Positions 6,423-13,421 of a stretch of 15,069 nucleotides of DNA are shown here, in pieces. Source of the stretch: JBFMGS01 sp040752635 (GTDB lineage Bacteria > Bacillota > SHA-98 > UBA4971); contig JBFMGS010000048.1 of NCBI GenBank assembly GCA_040752635.1, forward strand, positions 1 through 15,069, written 5' to 3'. The number at the start of each line of letters is the position of its first letter. Positions within the stretch are counted from its first letter, which is position 1. Under the pieces are notes generated by a model that worked only from the letters and a program-made list of their open reading frames with translations, made no database searches and was not told the origin of the DNA. The position numbers and the translations under genes were made by a program.

Positions 6423-6710
6423 TTAGCCCGCGATCTTGCTGAACGCCTGCACGAGAATGAATGCTCCCAGCCCGATGAAGAGCACTCCGGCTGCTGCTTG
6501 CAGGTACTCCGCGGGGAGATACCTCGAAACCACTCCTCCGAACAGCGCCCCTATGAGGCTCACGGTGGACAGAGCAAGCGATGCTCCTAGAAACACCGGG
6601 ACGATCATACGATGCTGGGCTACAAGTGTAAAGACGGCGAGTTGCGTCTTATCGCCCATCTCTGCAAGGAAAAGGGTGGTGAATGTGAGCGCAAAGAGCT
6701 TCCAGTTCAA
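6423..6710 (-). CDS. One-repeat GDT1/TMEM165 (UPF0016) family membrane protein
   Basis: The 95-residue protein carries the family signature E-x-G-D-K-T (residues 17-22, in LFLAEMGDKTQLAVFTL) and about three hydrophobic helices. GDT1/TMEM165 proteins, including bacterial MneA/Mnx types, export Mn2+ or move Ca2+; most have two such repeats in one chain. This one has a single repeat and would need to form a homodimer or pair with another one-repeat protein, which I do not see in the window. The TTG at 6710 is chosen because NWKLFALTFTTLFLAE matches the usual N-terminus; AAGGGA lies 11 bases upstream. Starting further upstream would add a non-membrane extension overlapping the divergent exporter gene. 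No Mn2+ riboswitch (yybP-ykoY) is recognisable upstream. Confidence 0.82.
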   Translation of the reverse strand: MNWKLFALTFTTLFLAEMGDKTQLAVFTLVAQHRMIVPVFLGASLALSTVSLIGALFGGVVSRYLPAEYLQAAAGVLFIGLGAFILVQAFSKIAG

Positions 6711-6822
6711 GGTGATCCGCGTCCCTTCTTGAGTGGCACCTGGCGTTGCCCATCTTGCTTCAATAACGACTATCGGCATGGCGAAGGTTGATGGTTTTTC
6801 GGGTATTTCTTCTACCCCACCC

Positions 6823-6834
6823 AAGGATATCCTT
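6823..6834. promoter_or_regulatory. 12-bp palindrome between divergent transporter genes
   Basis: AAGGATATCCTT is a perfect palindrome in the region between the GDT1-type gene and the MFS exporter, 25 bases before the exporter's start codon. It could be an operator for either gene. Function is inferred from position only. Confidence 0.3.
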
Positions 6835-6858
6835 TCATCACGTCGAATATGTTGTCTT

Positions 6859-8076
6859 ATGCACACCATGCCGGCCAGCGTCAATCCTTTATGGCGCCGT
6901 CAGAGCCCTCGGTTACAACTCGCGGCGGTTACCGCGGGGCATTTCGTGAACGATATCTACCCAGCCTTCCTTATGCCTCTTCTACCTTTATTCGTGGCGA
7001 AGTTCGGGATATCCCTGACTCTGGCAGGTGCACTGTCAGCCGTGCTATCAACTACGTCGTCCCTTGTCCAGCCGCTAGTCGGTCACCTTGCCGACACGTC
7101 GGAAAGCCGCGCGTTCGTCGTGCTGGGACCTGCGATAACCGCACTATCCATGGGTATGATCGGGCTCGCCACTGGCCCTCCAATGCTCGTGACTCTGCTG
7201 GCAATTGGAGGGGTCGGCTGTGCAATGTTCCACCCGCAGGGCGCAGCCATGGCCGGTGCGATAGATCATGCTCGCAGGGGGTTCTTGCTGTCCGCGTTTA
7301 CCACCGCGGGTGAGGCAGGATATGCGCTCGGTCCACTCCTGGTGCTGTCCGTGGTGAGCACACTCGGGCTTCGCCACACATATCTCACGATTTTGCCCGG
7401 CATTCTGGTCGCGCTCTTCATCTACTACTTTGCGCCGCCAGCCCGAGTAAGCTGCGCGACATCTCAAGACCTGAAGAACAATGGGAACGGGCGGCTCCCG
7501 GTCGGGCCGCTCACCATGCTGTGGCTCATGGCCGCCTTGCGCCTTTGCGTGTCTTCGGGCTTCACAACGTTTCTTCCCCTCTATCTTAAAGAGATGGGAC
7601 TTCCGCTCGTGGCATACGGTTCGGTCGCATCAATGTTCTTGCTTGCAGGAACGGTAGGAATCATGGTCGGAGGCCCGCTTGCAGACAGAGTGGGTGCTTT
7701 CAGGCTCCTGGTCATTGCACTGGTGGCACCGATTCCTCTTTTCCTTGTGTTTCTGAATACATCCGGCCTTATCTCGTATGTCTTCCTTGCCGTGGCAGCC
7801 GCTATCCTCTCCGCGCCGATGCCCGTTATCACGATGGCAGCTCAGAACCTCGCCCCAGGCAGAGCGGGCACAGTGTCGGCGCTCATGATGGGCGTGGCAT
7901 GGGGGGCGGGGTCGCTCGGGGTTATCGGAGTAGGTGCCATTGCAGACGCCCTGGGCATCCGCATGGCGCTCACCTTCTTGCTTGCGGCGCTTGTTGCGGC
8001 GGCCGGGCTCGGCTACGGGCTCGAGGCGCTGGTCCGCCGCAGTCCTGCCACACAACCACTGCTCCCTCTCGCATAG
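6859..8076 (+). CDS. MFS exporter, fosmidomycin-resistance (Fsr) type
   Basis: A protein of about 405 residues with about twelve hydrophobic helices. It resembles the Fsr branch of the major facilitator family: AAVTAGHFVNDIYPAFLMPL at the N-terminus, LVQPLVGHLADTSESR at the loop 2-3 motif, GCAMFHPQGAAMA in helix 4/5, and GGPLADRVGAFRLL as the second-half repeat of the loop motif. Such proteins are proton-driven drug exporters, with substrates that vary between members. The ATG at 6859 (or 6868) gives the usual N-terminus; no ribosome site is visible before either, so the mRNA may be leaderless. An open frame continues upstream to 6733 but would overlap the divergent gene. It diverges from the GDT1-type gene. 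Confidence 0.88.
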   Translation: MHTMPASVNPLWRRQSPRLQLAAVTAGHFVNDIYPAFLMPLLPLFVAKFGISLTLAGALSAVLSTTSSLVQPLVGHLADTSESRAFVVLGPAITALSMGMIGLATGPPMLVTLLAIGGVGCAMFHPQGAAMAGAIDHARRGFLLSAFTTAGEAGYALGPLLVLSVVSTLGLRHTYLTILPGILVALFIYYFAPPARVSCATSQDLKNNGNGRLPVGPLTMLWLMAALRLCVSSGFTTFLPLYLKEMGLPLVAYGSVASMFLLAGTVGIMVGGPLADRVGAFRLLVIALVAPIPLFLVFLNTSGLISYVFLAVAAAILSAPMPVITMAAQNLAPGRAGTVSALMMGVAWGAGSLGVIGVGAIADALGIRMALTFLLAALVAAAGLGYGLEALVRRSPATQPLLPLA

Positions 8077-8260
8077 CCTCTCTCCTGTGTACTGCCGCTG
8101 AATAGTCCGAGGGCTTTACGAACAGACTCGTCGTTGGAATGAGAATCGTAGAGCGCGAAGAACGCAAGTTCCTGATGGAAGCCGAGAGGCCGCAGGAATA
8201 AACGCCTGGGTCTGTGGCGCAAACTATGCCCGGTTGCCCACACGAAAGGAGGTTGATAGA

Positions 8261-8470
8261 GTGGCTCATGAGAGGTTTACCACGCCGGAGCTTATGTTCA
8301 TCCAGGAACACCTGAGGTCCAGTGCGTCCCTCACCAAACTGTTAGATTATGGTTCACAGATGAGCGCGGACCCCGAGATCAAGTCTCTGTGCGATCGGCT
8401 GTCGAAAGACCACAAGAATGAGATCAACACCTACTCAGGGCTTATCGGAGCCCGGACCACCCTGCAGTAG
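8261..8470 (+). CDS. Small helical protein, probably spore-coat associated
   Basis: A 69-residue protein, ELMFIQEHLRSSASLTKLLD followed by DPEIKSLCDRLSKDHKNEI, predicted to form two or three helices. Its pattern (helical, with DHKNEI near the end) resembles small ferritin-like proteins encoded next to CotF-type spore coat genes in Clostridia. The GTG at 8261 is preceded by AAAGGAGG (8245-8252) at 8 bases, an excellent site, so an upstream in-frame ATG at 8234 is unlikely. The CotF-type gene follows 60 bases downstream. I cannot assign a more exact function. Confidence 0.8.
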   Translation: MAHERFTTPELMFIQEHLRSSASLTKLLDYGSQMSADPEIKSLCDRLSKDHKNEINTYSGLIGARTTLQ

Positions 8471-8530
8471 CAGCAACGGACCCCCAAAGTTAGAGCTGAG
8501 TCGAGCATGAACATTCGAGGAGGGATTGGC

Positions 8531-8836
8531 TTGAACATACCAAACGTAAACGTCCGTGGCGGGGGTGGCGGTGGGTTCAACGACCGCGACCTCATGCAAA
8601 TAATCCTCGATGAGCACAAGCTGGCAGTCGGTAACCTGGCGAAGGGAGCGCTCGAAGCGGTCAACCCTGAGCTGCGGCGCCAGATGATGAGCAGCCTGGA
8701 GACGGACCTCAAGCACCAGAAGGACATCTGGGACCTCATGAACAGGAAGGGTTGGTACCAGCCGGCGGTGGCGCAACCCGAGGAAGTATCGAGGGTCCAG
8801 AACTTCGTCAGCACCATGCAGCAACACGTTTATTAG
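8531..8836 (+). CDS. CotF-family spore coat protein
   Basis: A protein of about 101 residues. After a short glycine-rich segment (VRGGGGGGFNDRDLM) comes a helical Coat F domain: IILDEHKLAVGNLAKGALEA, NPELRRQMMSSL, and the characteristic ending NRKGWYQPAVAQPEEV. CotF-type proteins are parts of the endospore coat. The TTG at 8531 is chosen because GAGGAGGG (8517-8524) lies exactly 6 bases upstream; an in-frame ATG at 8507 has no ribosome site and lies before that sequence. With the preceding gene it probably forms a sporulation-controlled operon, although I did not find a clear sigma-E or sigma-K promoter. Confidence 0.88.
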   Translation: MNIPNVNVRGGGGGGFNDRDLMQIILDEHKLAVGNLAKGALEAVNPELRRQMMSSLETDLKHQKDIWDLMNRKGWYQPAVAQPEEVSRVQNFVSTMQQHVY

Positions 8837-8874
8837 CTTGATCTCGCAAAGATCGTGCTGCTTTTCAGGGTATG

Positions 8875-8904
8875 AACCTGCTTGGGTTGCAACCCAAGCA
8901 GGTT
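8875..8904. terminator. Long palindromic hairpin between convergent genes
   Basis: AACCTGCTTGGGTT (8875-8888) and AACCCAAGCAGGTT (8891-8904) form a perfect 14-bp stem with a 2-base centre. It lies 38 bases after the CotF-type stop codon and before the convergent ECF-type gene. T-runs on both sides are short (TTT on the plus strand), so it may be a weak bidirectional terminator or mainly an mRNA 3' end stabiliser. A second, 6-bp hairpin TTGACC/GGTCAA (8946-8951 / 8955-8960) overlaps the end of the facing gene. Confidence 0.7.
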
Positions 8905-8956
8905 TCATGTCCCCCAGCCTTCCGGCTCTCCCGACACCATGCACCTTGACCTTGGG

Positions 8957-9484
8957 TCAACCAGGCTTGCGCGTGTCCCCCCTGGAAAGCGGCTTCACAG
9001 CACCGGTGCGAATCAGCGCTTCCGACACGATGAGCGCGATAGCTCCGCCTGCAAGCGCGGTAAACAGTTGCGGAGTCTGCATTGCCTTCGCTATTGCAGG
9101 TTTCACCTGGACCACGAAACGCACGGCGCTCGAGAGCACCAGGAATTTGACCACTGATGCAGCCACCACTCCAGCTATCGCCGCAAGCCTGCCCCGCCGT
9201 TCAAGCAAGCCAAATACGATGACGAGAACCGCATTGCCGGCAGCGATGTAAGGTATCATCGGGCTGAGCGGGGCAGGCAGGATTCCGCGCATGAACGCGA
9301 CCACCGGAGTCACGATACCAATTGCGACTCCGCCCCAAATGCCCACGAAGGTCGCAGCGATGTAAAGCATCGTGTTTACCAGCGGCCCTGTTGCGTATTG
9401 GGGCATGCCTATCATCTGAATCGCCAGCGTGAGTGCAAGCAGCACAGCAGTCCTCGTCAGGAACACAATCCTCTTACTCATCAT
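8957..9484 (-). CDS. ECF-type transporter S component (substrate unknown)
   Basis: A membrane protein of 175 residues with about five to six hydrophobic helices. The N-terminal part, LTRTAVLLALTLAIQMIGMP followed by GPLVNTMLYIAATFVGIWGG, and the later FMRGILPAPLSPMIPYIAAG follow the pattern of S components of energy-coupling factor transporters. These bind a vitamin or metal in the membrane and share a common EcfAAT energizing module. I cannot tell the substrate. The double ATG at 9479-9484 is the most likely start; no clear ribosome site precedes it, and an open frame upstream to 9610 lacks membrane character. Upstream noncoding sequence shows no riboswitch that I recognise. It converges on the spore-coat genes and diverges from the YkvI-type gene. 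Confidence 0.75.
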   Translation of the reverse strand: MMSKRIVFLTRTAVLLALTLAIQMIGMPQYATGPLVNTMLYIAATFVGIWGGVAIGIVTPVVAFMRGILPAPLSPMIPYIAAGNAVLVIVFGLLERRGRLAAIAGVVAASVVKFLVLSSAVRFVVQVKPAIAKAMQTPQLFTALAGGAIALIVSEALIRTGAVKPLSRGDTRKPG

Positions 9485-9719
9485 GGTGTTGCACCGGTCC
9501 CGCGTGCCCGTTCCCTGCCCTTCCCACACACAGGACCTGACAGCGACGGGCGGGTCTCCCGCGACCGGGCCTCTTCGCCCCTTTCGAACCAGTTTGGCGT
9601 TGCCGTCCATGCCAGGACAACACCTCGCAGCCGCAAGACCAGGCGGCTCATCGAGCGTATCATTCTACACGCAAAGACTGTTTCCTCTTCTTCGAGTCAC
9701 CCCGAGTCGCCCTACTTTT

Positions 9720-9747
9720 CAGAGACGCCCGTGTGATATCGTCTCTG
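9720..9747. promoter_or_regulatory. Inverted repeat upstream of the YkvI-type gene
   Basis: CAGAGACG (9720-9727) and CGTCTCTG (9740-9747) form an 8-bp perfect inverted repeat with 12 bases between. It ends 21 bases before the downstream start codon and 10 bases before a possible -10 box TAAACT (9757-9762). Position suggests an operator for the permease gene. No good -35 box is visible. Confidence 0.4.
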
Positions 9748-9768
9748 GAATTGGGCTAAACTAGCCGT

Positions 9769-10848
9769 ATGAGAGGAAGGCATGTTTCCACGTTCAAGGT
9801 AGCGGCTACCTACGTCGGCACAGTCGTAGGCGCAGGATTCGCCTCGGGGCAGGAGGTGCTCCAGTTCTTCGGCTACTTCGGAGCAAAAGGCGTTCTCGGC
9901 GTGGGCCTAGCCGTTGTTCTATTCTCTCTATACGGGTATCTCCTACTTGAGTTCGGCAGAAAGTTATCGGCAAGGTCGCACCTGCCGGTCGTTCGAGCGA
10001 CCGGCGGACGGTTGGTGGGAACGGCCATCGATGCGGTGATCACGTTCTTCCTCTTCGGCGCGCTCGTGGCTATGACGGCCGGAGCCGGCGCGGTGTTCGA
10101 GGAGCAGTTCGGCTTGGCGTCCATCGTCGGAAACGCTTTGCTGGTTGTAACAACGCTCTTCACTGTGCTGTTGGGTATTCAAGGCGTGGTCACGGCGATC
10201 AGCATGGTCGTGCCCGGGCTCTTGGTCGCCGTGGTCGGTATCAGCATAGGCACGCTTGTGCGTGCGCCGCTTGAGCTTGCCACCATCCGCACGCTCGATG
10301 CGACCCGGGCTGCAGTGCCGTCATGGCCGCTGTCTGCGATAGTGTATGTTTCCTATAACATCGTGCTTGCGGTCGGGGTGCTCGCTCCACTGGGGGCCAT
10401 AGCGAAAAGTGCTGAGGCTCTGCGGCGCGGCGCTGTGCTGGGAGGAGTCGGCCTCGGGCTGGGCGCCCTTGCAATACACCTGTCGATCCTGGCCACCCTG
10501 CCCCAGTCGGCAAGACTCGAAGTTCCGATGATATACATCGCCGGAAGGTTCCCCAGAGCGGTTCAGGTGGGCTACAGCGTGGTCCTGCTTCTAGAGATAT
10601 ACACCACCGCGGTGGGCAATCTCTACGGCTTCGTAGCCAGAATTACCAAGGCGCGCGGCACGGCATTTCGCTGGCTGGTCATTGCAACGAGTCTGGTTGC
10701 CCTCCTGGCGGGGCGGCTCGGTTTCAGCCGCCTCGTCAGAATCCTCTACCCCGCTGTCGGCTACGCCGGTCTCCTTCTACTGCTGGCGTTGACTTATAGA
10801 ATGATTCAAGGGGTGCTCTCGACGAAGCAGCCCGCTGGACAAAGCTGA
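9769..10848 (+). CDS. YkvI-family membrane permease
   Basis: A 359-residue protein with about ten hydrophobic helices, of the YkvI family in the APC (amino acid/polyamine) superfamily. The N-terminal signature is ATYVGTVVGAGFASGQEVLQ (about residues 13-32), and a later pattern VYVSYNIVLAVGVLAPLG (about 192-209) also fits. No member has a firmly known substrate to my knowledge. The ATG at 9769 is the only plausible start; no ribosome site precedes it, and a possible -10 box TAAACT ends 6 bases before it, so the mRNA may be leaderless. The GAGGAAGG at 9771-9779 is inside the gene. It converges on the Fe-S protein gene. Confidence 0.88.
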   Translation: MRGRHVSTFKVAATYVGTVVGAGFASGQEVLQFFGYFGAKGVLGVGLAVVLFSLYGYLLLEFGRKLSARSHLPVVRATGGRLVGTAIDAVITFFLFGALVAMTAGAGAVFEEQFGLASIVGNALLVVTTLFTVLLGIQGVVTAISMVVPGLLVAVVGISIGTLVRAPLELATIRTLDATRAAVPSWPLSAIVYVSYNIVLAVGVLAPLGAIAKSAEALRRGAVLGGVGLGLGALAIHLSILATLPQSARLEVPMIYIAGRFPRAVQVGYSVVLLLEIYTTAVGNLYGFVARITKARGTAFRWLVIATSLVALLAGRLGFSRLVRILYPAVGYAGLLLLLALTYRMIQGVLSTKQPAGQS

Positions 10849-10899
10849 ACACAACCATAAGCTGTATCATCACAACTGTTCCTGGGGCTGAAGGCAGGC

Positions 10900-11487
10900 C
10901 TATTGCTCCTTACCCGGCACTTCGTATCCGAGGGCCGCAACTATCTCGAACAGCGCGCGCCTGAGATTCACATGCTGTGGAAGAAATAGCGGCTTGCACT
11001 CCTCCGCCTTGCGCTCGGCGAGCAACAGCTTCACCGCAAAGGCCAGGCACGTCGGCTCCCCACAGACCTTGCAGTTCGTGCGGGGAAGCCATTCGTACAT
11101 CTGGAGCGCCGTCGGGCGGTAACGCACCCCGTGCGCGGGCGCGATCGAGCCGCGCCTCTCATACGTCTCGTTGATCAGGTCCTTGAGCCAGTCAAGCACC
11201 TGCCAGGCATCAGTAGTGTTCAGCGCCTTGGACATGGTGATCTTACGCGAGTGCACGGTTATGAGACGGAACTCCTTCATGAAGGTCAGGCTAGGCCCAT
11301 CTTTATTGTAGGTGGCGTGGTTCATGACCGCGTTGAGGTACGGCAGCACCTCCGCGATGTCCCGCGACGGCTCCGCATAGAGCCGTATCCTTCCCGGGTC
11401 AGCCACACACGGCTCAATGAAGGTAATGTCGATTTCCTCGAGGAACAAACCCGTCGCCTCTTTCTCCCGGGGATGGCTATCTAGCAC
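10900..11487 (-). CDS. 4Fe-4S cluster protein with CdhD-like Cys motif
   Basis: A 195-residue protein. The C-terminal part contains WLPRTNCKVCGEPTCLAFAVK with Cys at about 139, 142, 147 and 164, a C-x2-C-x4-C-x16-C pattern found in the 4Fe-4S domain of corrinoid iron-sulfur proteins and related proteins. The N-terminal half (EEIDITFIEPCVADPGRIRL and KEFRLITVHSRKITMSKALN) is shared by a Clostridia/archaeal family of unknown role. The GTG at 11487 has a weak ribosome site; the in-frame TTG at 11448 has AAGAGG (11457-11462) 8 bases upstream and begins just before EEIDITF, so it may be the real start. A -10-like TAGAAT (11504-11509) lies upstream. Electron transfer or C1/corrinoid metabolism is a guess. 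Confidence 0.82.
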   Translation of the reverse strand: MLDSHPREKEATGLFLEEIDITFIEPCVADPGRIRLYAEPSRDIAEVLPYLNAVMNHATYNKDGPSLTFMKEFRLITVHSRKITMSKALNTTDAWQVLDWLKDLINETYERRGSIAPAHGVRYRPTALQMYEWLPRTNCKVCGEPTCLAFAVKLLLAERKAEECKPLFLPQHVNLRRALFEIVAALGYEVPGKEQ

Positions 11488-11564
11488 GACCCTATCTCAT
11501 ATGATTCTACCATAAAGTGGAGAGAAGAGAGAACTTCCTGTGCAGTGCTTCTCCAGGAAAGAGG

Positions 11565-11595
11565 AAAGGCCCCGCATCAACCGAGCGGGACCTTT
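11565..11595 (-). terminator. Rho-independent terminator of the zinc-ribbon gene
   Basis: GCGGGACCTTT (11585-11595) pairs with AAAGGCCCCGC (11565-11575) in an 11-bp stem with one G-T wobble and a 9-base loop. On the minus strand it is followed by CCTCTTTCC, and on the plus strand by a short T-run, so it may work both ways. It lies 50 bases after the stop codon of the zinc-ribbon gene. Confidence 0.65.
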
Positions 11596-11644
11596 TGAAC
11601 CCCCTATCGCGCCACGGACAACAGGCGCGCAGTCTCAAGCCAGA

Positions 11645-11965
11645 TTAGACTCTCGTCAACTGCTGGCGCCGGCCTCTGCTGCCCTGGTAGCAGTCGCGGC
11701 AGTAAACGGGTTTGTCGGCACGGGGCCTGAACGGAACGGAAGTCTGCGCTCCACAGCTAGCACAGACGGCCGGGAACATCTCCCTGGCTTCCTGACGCCC
11801 GCCAAAGCTACTCCCGCGGTCGCGTTGCTTCCTGGCAGATCTGCAAGCCGGACAGCGACTGGGATCGTTCTCGAAACCTTTCGATGCGAAGAACTCCTGT
11901 TCGCTTGCGGAAAACGTGAATTCCTGGCCGCAATCCCTGCACACCAAAGTCTTGTCCTGGTACAT
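11645..11965 (-). CDS. Double zinc-ribbon protein
   Basis: A 106-residue protein with two four-cysteine zinc sites. The first uses C9, C12 (LVCRDCGQEFTFS) and C38, C41 (RCPACRSARK), a pattern of the zinc-ribbon family seen in many Firmicutes and Chloroflexota. The second uses C68, C71 (VCASCGAQTSVPF) and C89, C92 (VYCRDCYQ), the CxxC-type ribbon that ends many small bacterial proteins. The basic linker between them is rich in R, G and S. The ATG has AGGAGGT a few bases upstream. A clear promoter with tandem direct repeats precedes it by about 130 bases, so it has its own regulation. Nucleic acid binding is likely by fold; the exact role is unknown. Confidence 0.9.
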   Translation of the reverse strand: MYQDKTLVCRDCGQEFTFSASEQEFFASKGFENDPSRCPACRSARKQRDRGSSFGGRQEAREMFPAVCASCGAQTSVPFRPRADKPVYCRDCYQGSRGRRQQLTRV

Positions 11966-12096
11966 AAGAAACCTCCTAAATGTAGCCCCTCAGGGCCGCG
12001 ATTTGCCGTATCCTTAGGGCCACATGTGGAGGCAAGTACTGGGATTAGGCAGTAGATTTGCTGTTCCAGGCAACCCTGAAGTTTTAGGCTATTTAT

Positions 12097-12124
12097 AGTA
12101 TACCACTCTCCAGAGGAAATACAA
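12097..12124 (-). promoter_or_regulatory. Promoter of the zinc-ribbon gene
   Basis: The minus strand has TTGTAT (12119-12124), a 16-base spacer and TATACT (12097-12102). The leader of about 125 bases to the start codon contains two similar GGCCCT-AGG motifs (GGCCCTAAGG and GGCCCTGAGG) that could pair with other parts of the leader, but I see no known riboswitch. Confidence 0.7.
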
Positions 12125-12156
12125 TAGCCAACCGCTTGACGTAGCCAACTGCTTGA
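12125..12156 (-). repeat. Tandem 15-nt direct repeats abutting the -35 box
   Basis: On the minus strand TCAAGCAGTTGGCTA and TCAAGCGGTTGGCTA lie in tandem, separated by CG (period 17), differing at one base, and end directly against the -35 box TTGTAT. Tandem direct repeats at this position are typical binding sites for a transcription activator or repressor. The regulator is unknown. Confidence 0.6.
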
Positions 12157-12194
12157 TTGCCTCATCGTCGGAAGCGGCGTAAGCAGTAACAACA

Positions 12195-13346
12195 CTACAG
12201 AGTTGACGCAGTGATTTGAGTAAGTGCCTCCACGCAGCGGTCTATGTCATCGTCGGTGTTGAAGTAGCCAAGCCCTATCCGAACCGTGCCCCGCTCGATG
12301 GTTCCGATGGTTCTGTGGACGCATGGCGCGCAATGAAGCCCGGCCCGCACCATAATGTCGAAATCCACGTCGAGCCTGTGCGCAACCTCCTCGGGGGGAA
12401 TGTCGCGCACGTTCAGAGAGACCACGCCCACCTGCCGGGCAGGATCCTTAGGGCCGTAAACCTCGATCCTCGGAAGCTCGAGTAGCCCATCGAGGAGCCT
12501 GCGCACGAGGCGCGCCTCTTTTTCCATTATGCATTCGACGCCTGCGCCTAGCACGAACCTGGCCCCGGCGCCCAGACCTGCTATTCCAACAACATTAAGT
12601 GTGCCCGCTTCGAACCGGTCCGGGGGCGCATCCGGCTGATGCTCCAAGATGGACTCGCCTCCTGTCCCGCCCTCCTTGAGCGGGACGAGGTCGATGCCGC
12701 TGCGGATGTAAAGGCCACCCGTCCCTGTTGGCCCCATGAGCCCCTTGTGACCGGTGAACGCAGCAAGATCTATGTTAAGGCGCTCGACGTCGACGGGGTA
12801 AACCCCCGCCGTTTGAGCGCAGTCCACCAGCAATGGGATACCACGAACCCTTGCGATGGCGCCCACCTCTTCCACCGGCATTATGGTCCCGATGACGTTA
12901 GAGGCATGGGTCATAACGATGAGCTTGGTGTTGGGCCGCAAGAGAGCTTCGACGTCCCCGGGGTCGAGCGTGCCGTCGGGGGCGCACAGGGCCTGGGATA
13001 TGCTCACCCCGCGCGTTCTTTCGACGAACTTGAGGGGGCGCCAGACCGCGTTGTGTTCCATGGAGGTCGTCACAACGTGATCTCCCTCTGAAAGCAGGCC
13101 CTTTATCGCGAGGTTCAGCGACTCGGTGGCGTTCGCCGTGAAGACGATGCGGGACACGTCGCGCACGCCCAGCAGGCGGGCCAGCGCCTGCCTGGCTCTG
13201 AACACGATCTTGTCCGCTTCAAGAGCCCTGCGGTACGCCCCCCTGCCCGAGCTTGCGCCGACGTTGCGCATGAAATCCTCCATGGCATCTAGCACAGCGT
13301 CAGGTTTCGGGAAGGACGTCGCGGCATTGTCGAGGTATACGCCCAA
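12195..13346 (-). CDS. Class V PLP-dependent cysteine desulfurase
   Basis: A 383-residue class V aminotransferase-fold protein. It takes sulfur from cysteine as an enzyme persulfide, for Fe-S clusters or other thio-compounds. Motifs: YLDNAATSFPKPDAV at the N-terminus, substrate residues near EHNA (97-100), the cofactor aspartate in LLVDCAQTAG (D175), the PLP lysine in FTGHKGLMGPTGTGG (K201), and RAGLHCAPCVHRTIGT with the likely persulfide cysteine C339. This ending is typical of the branch often labelled cysteine desulfurase family protein, distinct from IscS and NifS. The TTG start has GGAGGGG (13354-13360) 7 bases upstream. It follows the SYLF gene by 75 bases on the same strand and may be cotranscribed. 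No IscU/SufU scaffold is nearby. Confidence 0.92.
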   Translation of the reverse strand: MGVYLDNAATSFPKPDAVLDAMEDFMRNVGASSGRGAYRRALEADKIVFRARQALARLLGVRDVSRIVFTANATESLNLAIKGLLSEGDHVVTTSMEHNAVWRPLKFVERTRGVSISQALCAPDGTLDPGDVEALLRPNTKLIVMTHASNVIGTIMPVEEVGAIARVRGIPLLVDCAQTAGVYPVDVERLNIDLAAFTGHKGLMGPTGTGGLYIRSGIDLVPLKEGGTGGESILEHQPDAPPDRFEAGTLNVVGIAGLGAGARFVLGAGVECIMEKEARLVRRLLDGLLELPRIEVYGPKDPARQVGVVSLNVRDIPPEEVAHRLDVDFDIMVRAGLHCAPCVHRTIGTIERGTVRIGLGYFNTDDDIDRCVEALTQITASTL

Positions 13347-13421
13347 ACGGATTCCCCTCCATCCATGACCGAAGCACCCAATGTTCTCGGACCTGGAACT
13401 TGTCCTTCAGGCGTTCTGCCG

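Noticed and set aside
6711..6858. Mn2+ (yybP-ykoY) riboswitch before the GDT1-type gene
   Set aside because: The conserved core sequences are not recognisable in this stretch.
6711..6884. Upstream extension of the GDT1-type frame
   Set aside because: It adds a non-membrane stretch unlike the family and would overlap the start of the divergent exporter.
8139..8201. A 20-codon ORF (MRIVEREERKFLMEAERPQE) before the coat operon
   Set aside because: No ribosome site and too short to judge; chance ORF in a gap of 184 bases.
9485..9768. Possible riboswitch upstream of the ECF-type S component
   Set aside because: ECF S genes often have one, but I could not match TPP, FMN, cobalamin, preQ1 or other consensus cores; apart from the inverted repeat at 9720-9747 I see nothing.
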